Shown: positions 58,599 to 64,000 of the stretch, piece after piece
Layout: each line of letters begins with the position of its first letter
How positions within the stretch are numbered: the stretch's first letter is position 1
From: DASYQD01 sp036005845
GTDB taxonomy: Bacteria; Acidobacteriota; Thermoanaerobaculia; Multivoradales; JAIOJS01
Direction of reading: 5' to 3'
NCBI GenBank assembly: GCA_036005845.1
Contig: DASYQD010000108.1
Coordinates: forward strand, 42,283 to 106,282
DNA length: 64,000 bases
The notes under the pieces: model-generated
The model's input: the letters and a program-made list of their open reading frames with translations, nothing else
Told to the model about the DNA's origin: nothing
Databases searched by the model: none
Translations under genes and position numbers: made by a program

Positions 58599-59429
58599 AT
58601 GGCGCCATCCGGTGGCATGAAAAAACGGCTGGCGGTGGTGGGGGCGGGGAAGATGGGCGGCACGCTGCTCAAGGCGCTGCTCGGCTCGGGCACGCTCGCC
58701 GCCGGCGAAGTCGTCGCCACGGTCAAGCACGCCGAGAACGCGGCAGAGCTGGCATCGCGGCACGGCATCGCCACTTCTACCGACAACCGCGACGCCGTTG
58801 CCGGCGCCGAGGTGGTGCTACTGGCCGTGAAGCCGCAGGCTCTTGGCGACGTCGTCAGCGAGCTCGCGCCCGTCCTCACCGCGGACCAGCTCGTGGTGTC
58901 GATCGTCGCTTCGGCGACGACGCCCTACATCGAGCAGCGCCTGCCGCTGCCGCAGCCGGTCGTGCGCGCGATGCCCAACACGCCGGCGCTGATCGGCGCC
59001 GGCATGACGGTGCTCTGCGGCGGCAAGCACGCCTCGCGCGAGCACCTGCAGCGGGCCGAGGCGCTCTTCCACGCCGTCGGCCGCACGCTGGTGCTCGACG
59101 AGAAACACATGGACGCGGTAACCGCGCTGTCGGCGAGCGGGCCGGCGTTCGTCTACGTCGTGCTCGAGTCGCTGGCCGAGGGCGGCGTCAAGGTGGGGCT
59201 GCCGCGCCACACCGCCACCGAGCTCGCGGCGCAGATGTGCCTCGGCGCCGCGAAGATGGTGCTCGAGACGGGCGAGCACCCGGCGCTGCTCAAGGACGCG
59301 GTGACGACACCCGCCGGCTGCACCATCGACGGCCTGCTGACGCTCGAAGAGGGCGGCCTGCGCGTCACCCTCATCAAGGCCGTCGTCGAGTCGACGCGCC
59401 GCGCCGGCCAGCTCGTCGCCGGAGGCTGA
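58599..59429 (+). CDS. proC: Pyrroline-5-carboxylate reductase
   Basis: 276 residues. ATG 58599 is favoured by a TACCAT -10 box 8 nt upstream; 58617 is the alternative. The NAD(P)-binding motif is LAVVGAGKMGGTLLKALLG. The ProC-specific C-terminal stretch is VTALSASGPAFVYVVLESLA, LLKDAVTTPAGCTIDGLLTL and EGGLRVTLIKAVVESTRRA. It catalyses the last step of proline synthesis. The methyltransferase gene begins 1 nt after its stop, so they are co-transcribed. Confidence 0.95.
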   Translation: MAPSGGMKKRLAVVGAGKMGGTLLKALLGSGTLAAGEVVATVKHAENAAELASRHGIATSTDNRDAVAGAEVVLLAVKPQALGDVVSELAPVLTADQLVVSIVASATTPYIEQRLPLPQPVVRAMPNTPALIGAGMTVLCGGKHASREHLQRAEALFHAVGRTLVLDEKHMDAVTALSASGPAFVYVVLESLAEGGVKVGLPRHTATELAAQMCLGAAKMVLETGEHPALLKDAVTTPAGCTIDGLLTLEEGGLRVTLIKAVVESTRRAGQLVAGG

Positions 59430-59430
59430 G

Positions 59431-60174
59431 GTGGCGCGGGGAGATTTCACGGCGCAGGCATCCGCCTACGCGCGGGCGCGGCCGGGCTACCCGGCGGAGG
59501 TCGTCGATCGCCTGATCGCCGATGCCGGTGTCAGCGCGGGCGATGCGGTAGCCGACATCGGAGCCGGCACCGGCCTCTTCACCAAGCTACTCGCCGCGCG
59601 CGGCCTGCGCATCGCCGCCGTCGAGCCCAACGCGCCGATGCGCGCGCAGGCGCCGGAGATCCCCAGCGTCGCGTGGAGCGACGGCACGTTCGAGAACACC
59701 GGCCTCGCCACCGCGAGCCAGCGCTGGGTGGTCGGTGCCCAGGCTTTCCACTGGGCCGATCCGCCGCGCGCGCTGGCCGAGGTGCATCGCGTGCTGGCGC
59801 CCGGCGGCGCGTTCAGCATCCTGTGGAACGAGCGCGACGTGCCGCGCTCGCCGCTGCTGCAGCGCACGCGGCAGATCATCGAGGAGCTGGTGCCCAACTT
59901 CGACGAAGGCTACCGCGCGCGCGACTGGTCCGCCGTGCTCGTCGAGGGCGGCTGGTTCGCGCCGCCGGCGACGATCGAAGTGCGTCACGACGTGCCGATG
60001 AGCCGCGAGCGCTTCCTCGATCTCTGGCGCAGCCACAACGTGCTCGCCAGCAGCGCGGGGCCGGAAGGCGTCGCGCACGTGCTGCGCGAGGTGGCCCCGC
60101 TGCTGCCGGAGAGCGGCGAGGTGCCGATTCCCTACGTCTGCCGCGCCTGGACGGCGCGCCGCCTCGACCGCTGA
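59431..60174 (+). CDS. Class I SAM-dependent methyltransferase
   Basis: 247 residues from GTG 59431, placed directly after the proC stop. The SAM-binding motif is VADIGAGTGLFTKLLAARG, followed by the acidic IAAVEPNAPMRAQA. VGAQAFHWADPPRALAEVHR and LAPGGAFSILWNERDVPRSP are typical of the Methyltransf_11 group with a 'QAFHW' motif. The substrate is not predictable. Confidence 0.87.
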   Translation: MARGDFTAQASAYARARPGYPAEVVDRLIADAGVSAGDAVADIGAGTGLFTKLLAARGLRIAAVEPNAPMRAQAPEIPSVAWSDGTFENTGLATASQRWVVGAQAFHWADPPRALAEVHRVLAPGGAFSILWNERDVPRSPLLQRTRQIIEELVPNFDEGYRARDWSAVLVEGGWFAPPATIEVRHDVPMSRERFLDLWRSHNVLASSAGPEGVAHVLREVAPLLPESGEVPIPYVCRAWTARRLDR

Positions 60175-60184
60175 CGAGCGTCGG

Positions 60185-60763
60185 CTACGCGCGCAGCTCG
60201 CGTCCCGTGTCCGTCGCCTCGAGCGGCGGCACCTCGTCGACGCCGAGCAGCGCCTGGAAGAGGTTGCGGTAACAGACCAGCGAGCGCCGCAGCTCCTCGG
60301 TGGTGGCGAGGCCGCGCCGGCTGCGCTCCGCGATCTGCCGCGCCTCGCGGTAGTCGGGTGCCAGCCGTGCGTGCTCGACGGAGGCGTCGGCCACGCGTTG
60401 CTCGAAGTTGCCCTCGGGGTAGCCGCGCGCCAGCATCGCCGCCGTCACCAGCTTGTCGGCGCCTTCCACCGCCTGGCGGGGACGATCGACGAAGTCCACC
60501 TGCAGCCGCCGCCAACGTTCGCCGAAGTCGCGCTTCTGCTCGTCGGTCAGATCGCGCAGCTCGAGCTTCTCGACGCGGTGGCGCCGCTCCAGCAGCTCGC
60601 GTTCGGCGAGGCTGCGCTTGCCGGCACTCTCCACCGTGTGGTCGTACTCGGGTCCGAACTGGCGCCGCAGCGCGCGGCTGCGGCTCCACCGCCACACCGC
60701 CAACGCCAGCACCAGCACGACGACGGCAGCGAGCAACACGATCAGAATGGTGGTGGTATTCAT
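60185..60763 (-). CDS. Membrane-anchored helical protein of unknown function
   Basis: 192 residues from ATG 60763 (MNTTTILIVLLAAVVVLVLA), chosen because AGGAGG lies 7 nt upstream. One N-terminal membrane helix is followed by a soluble, highly charged helical domain (LAERELLERRHRVEKLELRD, LTDEQKRDFGERWRRLQVDF, ARLAPDYREARQIAERSRRG). I recognise the pattern as a conserved protein of unknown function. It is divergent from the DUF892 gene. Confidence 0.72.
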   Translation of the reverse strand: MNTTTILIVLLAAVVVLVLALAVWRWSRSRALRRQFGPEYDHTVESAGKRSLAERELLERRHRVEKLELRDLTDEQKRDFGERWRRLQVDFVDRPRQAVEGADKLVTAAMLARGYPEGNFEQRVADASVEHARLAPDYREARQIAERSRRGLATTEELRRSLVCYRNLFQALLGVDEVPPLEATDTGRELRA

Positions 60764-60933
60764 GACCATTCCTCCTTTGCCGTTTTTTCACGGCAACTGC
60801 CGTGCCATGGCGGGTCTGCCCCCAACCGTGCGTGGCACCCCGCTTGCTGCCCCTTTCGGCCTTCGCGGATAGCTGCGCTCGTCGTGGGTGTGGCGTCCGA
60901 ACTTTCTTCAAACCCGGGAAAGGAGTGCAACCT

Positions 60934-61443
60934 ATGCAGTTGCTCAAACCGGAATTCAACAACCTCGAAGACCTCTTCTGGGACCAGGTCAAGGACATCT
61001 ACGACGCCGAGCAGCGCCTCACCGACGCGCTGCCGAAGATGGCCGACGCGGCCAACGACCCGGTGCTCAAGAGCGCCTTCCGCGAGCACCTCGAGCAGAC
61101 GCGCCAGCACGTGCAGCGCCTCGAGCAGATCTTCCGCAGCGCCGGCAAGGAGCCGGAGCGCGAGACCTGCGACGGCATCAAGGGCCTGCTCAAGGAAGGC
61201 GAGGACATGATCGGCGCCAAGGGCGACGAGGACACCTGCGACGCCGGCCTGATCGCCGCCGCGCAGCGCGTCGAGCACTACGAGATGGCGGTCTACGGCA
61301 CCATCCGCAACTACGCGCACTCCCTGGGCCGCAACGAGTTCGCCGACCTCCTGCAGACGACGCTCGACGAGGAGGGCGAGGCGGACAAGAAACTGACGCA
61401 GATCGCCGAGCGCAAGGTCAACCCCAAGGCGGCGATGCACTAG
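60934..61443 (+). CDS. DUF892 ferritin-like stress protein (YciE/YciF family)
   Basis: 169 residues from ATG 60934 after an AAAGGAG box. All-helical, with the ferritin-like pattern LEDLFWDQVKDIYDAEQRL, FREHLEQTRQHVQRLEQIF, LIAAAQRVEHYEMAVYGTIR and LQTTLDEEGEADKKLTQIAE. The Glu/His residues in helices 1-4 (DxxDAEQ, EHxxQT, EHYE, DEEGE) could bind a di-iron centre. Relatives are induced in osmotic and other stresses; the reaction is unknown. Confidence 0.88.
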   Translation: MQLLKPEFNNLEDLFWDQVKDIYDAEQRLTDALPKMADAANDPVLKSAFREHLEQTRQHVQRLEQIFRSAGKEPERETCDGIKGLLKEGEDMIGAKGDEDTCDAGLIAAAQRVEHYEMAVYGTIRNYAHSLGRNEFADLLQTTLDEEGEADKKLTQIAERKVNPKAAMH

Positions 61444-61472
61444 GCCACCGCCGCGCGGCCGCTCTTACCGGG

Positions 61473-61820
61473 CTAGAGCGGCACGCCGGGACCTTCGGCC
61501 TCGGGCCCGAGCAGTTGCTGCAACGTGTGGCGATGCTCGGGCTCGAGGGCGAGGAACTCGACGCCCACCTCGAAGCCGTCGCCGCCGGGCGCCGGGAGCT
61601 GGTAGACGACGCGCGCCAGCGTCTTGATCGCCTCCGGCCGCACCGCGATCATCAGCTCGACGATGGCACCGGTCACCAGCGGCTCGGGGTAGTGGAAGCC
61701 GCAGCCGCCCAGCCCGACCGTCTTGGTGCGCGCGAAGTGGTCGACCTCCTGGCCGTCCACCTGCGCGACGAGCACGGTGTTGGCGGAAGGGATGCGCGGG
61801 AAGCGGCGCTGTCTCTCCAT
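61473..61820 (-). CDS. PilZ-domain c-di-GMP receptor
   Basis: 115 residues, a single PilZ domain. The N-terminal RxxxR c-di-GMP motif is present in QRRFPRI, followed by VGLGGCGFHYPEPL (the D/NxSxxG strand, here varied) and VELMIAVRPEAIK. The second motif deviates from consensus (GLGGCG in place of DxSxxG), so binding strength is uncertain. No flagellar or cellulose gene is adjacent. Confidence 0.78.
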   Translation of the reverse strand: MERQRRFPRIPSANTVLVAQVDGQEVDHFARTKTVGLGGCGFHYPEPLVTGAIVELMIAVRPEAIKTLARVVYQLPAPGGDGFEVGVEFLALEPEHRHTLQQLLGPEAEGPGVPL

Positions 61821-61923
61821 AGCGCGGCGGGGAAGGCCGCCATTCTCTCTCGGAATGCCGCGCCGCGCCAGCGGGCGAAGCCGGCGCCACGGGCGGCGGC
61901 GCCGGCCTCCGTTCCGCAGCCGC

Positions 61924-62537
61924 TCAGCGCGCCGGCTGCGGCTTCTGCTGCACGGCCTCGAGCTGGATGTCGATCTCGACGTCGTCGCCGAGCACGTAGC
62001 CGCCCTCGTCGAGCGATTTGTTCCAGTTGATGCCGTAGTCCTTGCGGTTGAGCGTCAGCGCCGTGGCGAAGCCGGCGCGCACGTTGCCCCACGGGTCCTT
62101 GGTGGTGCGCCGAGCACCTCGACGGGCAGCGTCACCTCGCGCGCTACGCCGCGCATCGTCAGCGTACCGCCGACGGCGAAGCGGCCGGCGGCGAGCGGCA
62201 CCACCTTCTTGCTCTTGAAGGTGATCTGCGGGTTGTTCGCGACGTCGAAGAAGTCGGGCGAGCGCAGGTGCTCGTCGCGCTTCGGCGAGTCGGTGTCGAT
62301 GCTCTTCGCGTCGATGGTGAACTCGACCGAGCCGGTCTCGGGGTGCTGCGGGTCCATCCGAACGCTGCCCTGGAAGGCGTCGAACTGGCCGCGCACCTTG
62401 GTCACGAAGTGGCGCACCTGGAAGCTCACCGTGGAGTGCTCCTTGTCGATCGTCCAGGTATCGGTGGCCGCCGCGGCCGGCAGCGCGGCGGCGGCGAACA
62501 GGGTGGCGAAGGCGAACGAGGCGATGGTCTTGCGCAT
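61924..62537 (-). pseudogene. yceI: YceI-family periplasmic lipid-binding protein with a frameshift
   Basis: ATG 62537 gives a signal peptide (MRKTIASFAFATLFAAAALP) and the YceI fold: WTIDKEHSTVSFQVRHFVTK, GSVRMDPQHPETGSVEFTID, KSIDTDSPKRDEHLRSPDFF and GTLTMRGVAREVTLPVEVLG. At about 62105-62112 the frame breaks. The natural continuation TTKDPWGNVRAGFATALTLN, KDYGINWNKSLDEGGYVLGD and DVEIDIQLEAVQQ, with stop TGA at 61924-61926, is in a different frame; a single-base change restores it. Either a real mutation, losing the last strands, or a sequence error. The MarR gene lies just upstream. Confidence 0.8.
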
Positions 62538-62629
62538 CGAAAGGCTCCTCGGGTCGATGGCGGAATGGGTGGTACGTTGTCCTTGACGGAGCTAAAGTTG
62601 ACTGGTCATGCTTTCTCCGAAAAAAAGGG

Positions 62630-63109
62630 TCACGCCGTGCAGGTCGAGCGCAGCCGCTCGAGCAGGGCGAGCAGCGTGTCGATCTCGGCCGCCGAGAGCT
62701 TGCGGAAGGCCTCCTTCGCCGCCCTGGCCACCGGTGCTTCCAGCTCGGCCAGCAGCTCCAGGCCGGGCTCGGTGATCCAGCAGAGAACCTGCCGGCGGTC
62801 CTCGGGGCAGCGCTGCCGGCGCACCAGCCCCTTCGCCTCCAGACGGTCGAGCAGCCGCGTAATCCCCGGCGTCTGCTCGATCATGCGCGAGGCGATCTCC
62901 AGCGTCGGGATGCCCTGCTCGCCGGCGCCGCGCAGGATGCGCAGCACGTTGTACTGCTGCGGCGTCACCTCCGACTCGTGCGTGCAGCGGCCGAGATGCC
63001 GCCGCAGTACATCCGTCGTGCGCAGCAGGCTCACCAGCGCCTCGTCGGCCCGCGAGGGGAACGGACGCGTCTGGCGCAGCTCGTCGAGGATTCGCGGGCG
63101 TCTCGGCAC
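62630..63109 (-). CDS. MarR-family transcriptional regulator
   Basis: 159 residues from GTG 63109. An earlier ATG exists at 63163, but the promoter lies inside that extension. The winged helix-turn-helix is VTPQQYNVLRILRGAGEQGI, PTLEIASRMIEQTPGITRLL and DRLEAKGLVRRQRCPEDRRQ. Dimerisation helices flank it. A TTGAC-type palindrome overlaps its own -35 box, so autorepression is likely. The adjacent yceI gene has two TTGAC half-sites upstream, so it may be a target. The ligand is unknown. Confidence 0.88.
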   Translation of the reverse strand: MPRRPRILDELRQTRPFPSRADEALVSLLRTTDVLRRHLGRCTHESEVTPQQYNVLRILRGAGEQGIPTLEIASRMIEQTPGITRLLDRLEAKGLVRRQRCPEDRRQVLCWITEPGLELLAELEAPVARAAKEAFRKLSAAEIDTLLALLERLRSTCTA

Positions 63110-63116
63110 GGGGGGG

Positions 63117-63146
63117 AGTGTAGTGGACAATGCTTGACGTGTCAAG
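63117..63146 (-). promoter_or_regulatory. marR-type promoter with overlapping palindromic operator
   Basis: TTGACA (63145-63140), a 17-bp spacer and TACACT (63122-63117), ending 7 nt before GTG 63109: a leaderless promoter. The palindrome CTTGACGTGTCAAG (63133-63146) overlaps the -35 box and is the likely MarR operator. Confidence 0.7.
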
Positions 63147-63196
63147 TATCGCCAGCAGGCCACGGATCGGTGCGCTCGAGCGATCCGGAGTCCAGG

Positions 63197-63541
63197 TCAG
63201 CCGTCATTGAGCGGAGCCTCTTCGATGCTCTTGCCGCAGAAGCCGCAGTTGCCGGAGGCAATCGCGATGTGAAGGAGCCATGCGCTGAAGCGAACTCCGC
63301 AGTGCGGGCACTTCGGCGGCGCAATGTAGTTGGTCAGTCCGATGACGGTGACCACTCCCATCACGACCGCGGTGAGCGTCGGGAACCACCGGTCCTGCGA
63401 CCAGCCCGGAAAGATCTTCACCAGGTGCCCGGACATCGACAGCGCAAAGACCAGGAAGTAGAGCAAGCCAATCACTGCGATGAGATAGATCCGCGGGCGC
63501 TGCCGCCTCCTGAGGTATCGAACGAGGTCTTCGCGCGTCAT
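63197..63541 (-). CDS. Small membrane protein with CxxC pairs
   Basis: 114 residues. Two membrane helices (IYLIAVIGLLYFLVFALSMS and WFPTLTAVVMGVVTVIGLTN) are followed by a short zinc-ribbon-like tail (PPKCPHCGVRF and GNCGFCGKSIEEAP; four Cys in two CxxC pairs). Residue order suggests a membrane-anchored metal-binding or redox tail. No family recognised. Confidence 0.62.
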   Translation of the reverse strand: MTREDLVRYLRRRQRPRIYLIAVIGLLYFLVFALSMSGHLVKIFPGWSQDRWFPTLTAVVMGVVTVIGLTNYIAPPKCPHCGVRFSAWLLHIAIASGNCGFCGKSIEEAPLNDG

Positions 63542-63565
63542 AGGTTTGTTCAGCCCTCTCGAAGA

Positions 63566-63826
63566 TCAGGGATGGAAGTCGGTTGCGGACAGCCCGTTGC
63601 GCGTAACGAAGTCCAGAACTTCAGACGGATTGGCGAAGGTGTGACGCTCGTCCCGCGTATAGCGCTGCTCGTTGTTGACGTCACCAGCATTGCACTCCTC
63701 CCAGGTGAGGACGAAGACGTCGTCGTATCGCCATGCCGAAACCATTCCCTGCAGACCGTCACGGTCGTAAGGGCAGTTCACGGGCCGCCCCGACGCCAAG
63801 CGGTTGAGGAAGCCAGCGGCAGTCAC
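63566..63826 (-). CDS. Small hypothetical protein
   Basis: 86 residues, soluble and slightly acidic (MTAAGFLNRLASGRPVNCPY, FVLTWEECNAGDVNNEQRYT, SEVLDFVTRNGLSATDFHP). No family recognised. Codon use resembles a true gene rather than a shadow frame. Confidence 0.5.
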   Translation of the reverse strand: MTAAGFLNRLASGRPVNCPYDRDGLQGMVSAWRYDDVFVLTWEECNAGDVNNEQRYTRDERHTFANPSEVLDFVTRNGLSATDFHP

Positions 63827-63854
63827 TCGAGCGTGAGACCTTGGCGCGGCAGCA

Positions 63855-64000
63855 CTATACGAGCGGCTCGGCGTCGGGATCAGAGCCTATGCTGGCCGGC
63901 CGGAAGTCTTGTGCGAGCAGAGCATAGAGGTGGAAGTCCTTCGCTTCGCCACGCGCCATCCGGAATTGCCGCAAAGTGCCTTCTCGAACGAAGCCGCAGT
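63855..64000 (-). CDS. GNAT-type acetyltransferase, C-terminal fragment (5' end outside window)
   Basis: The only open frame at the edge reads CGFVREGTLRQFRMARGEAK, then DFHLYALLAQDFRPASIGSD and so on to a stop at 63855-63857. The GFVREGTLRQ...DFHLYALLA pattern is the C-terminal strand and helix of RimJ/RimL-like N-acetyltransferases. The acetyl-CoA site lies beyond the window. Confidence 0.6.
   Translation of the reverse strand, partial: CGFVREGTLRQFRMARGEAKDFHLYALLAQDFRPASIGSDPDAEPLV

Noticed and set aside
62640..63163. MarR start at ATG 63163
   Set aside because: The TTGACA-17-TACACT promoter and operator lie inside that extension, so the transcript would start at the GTG at 63109.

Overview
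This 64-kb window is very GC-rich and densely coded. It looks like a chromosome segment of a Gram-negative bacterium: there are lipoproteins with lipoboxes, a Tat signal, an outer-membrane barrel, a periplasmic YceI protein and a homodimeric pyruvate dehydrogenase E1 (AceE). The gene mix (DUF4097 proteins behind an ECF sigma factor, FabV, tryptophan dioxygenase plus kynureninase, an RHS protein, VapBC modules) would suit a deltaproteobacterial-grade or related high-GC lineage. That placement is inference; there is no rRNA or tRNA here to confirm it. I saw no tRNA, rRNA, CRISPR array, insertion sequence or prophage.

Layout. 1-6.9 kb: a truncated M28B peptidase, an ECF sigma/anti-sigma operon with two DUF4097 proteins, then a von Willebrand D-domain surface protein flanked by a broken copy of the end of the second DUF4097 gene. 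6.9-10.6 kb: a VapBC module, a lipoprotein, a PH-domain membrane protein and asnB. asnB is preceded by an Asn-rich leader ORF, a terminator and a competing antiterminator. 10.6-18.4 kb: a phosphoglycolate phosphatase, a Tat-exported amidase, an MsrA with an in-frame TGA at the catalytic cysteine followed by a SECIS-like hairpin, a ParA ATPase, a dead M28-like lipoprotein and an MFS transporter. 18.4-25.2 kb: an FprA-type reductase, a small-gene pair (one member frameshifted), an alpha-carbonic anhydrase, an FHA-GAF-SpoIIE phosphatase and two acyltransferases. 25.3-33.3 kb: an RHS/fibre/small membrane protein operon. 33.6-38.2 kb: amino-acid metabolism (PLP dehydratase, class IV aminotransferase, KynU, tryptophan dioxygenase). 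38.2-48.2 kb: a zinc-ribbon protein, FabV, an M28 peptidase, a second PIN toxin-antitoxin pair, a spermidine-synthase-like enzyme, AceE, two TPM proteins and an M50 peptidase. 48.4-55.5 kb: a gingipain-like C25 protease, then a lasso-peptide locus (cyclase, precursor, HPr-kinase-like modifier, and a PqqD-like RRE on the other strand). 55.5-64 kb: pyruvate kinase, chorismatase, RidA, ProC, a methyltransferase, a DUF892 protein, PilZ, a frameshifted YceI, MarR, and small or partial genes at the edge.

The two strongest finds are regulatory or recoding signals. (1) The msrA reading frame is intact from a signal peptide through to the MsrA fold except for TGA at the catalytic position, followed at the right distance by a perfect hairpin. 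This points to a selenoprotein MsrA that has no cysteine at all. (2) asnB lies behind a promoter with TTGACA, a 17-bp spacer and CAGTAT. A 25-codon ORF with Asn at every second residue from 6 to 16, an intrinsic terminator and a complementary antiterminator segment follow. This is the layout of ribosome-mediated attenuation by asparagine. A third theme is that many genes start 6-9 nt after a TGnTAnnnT extended -10 box, so leaderless mRNAs appear common, and several divergent pairs share overlapping -10 boxes in very short gaps.
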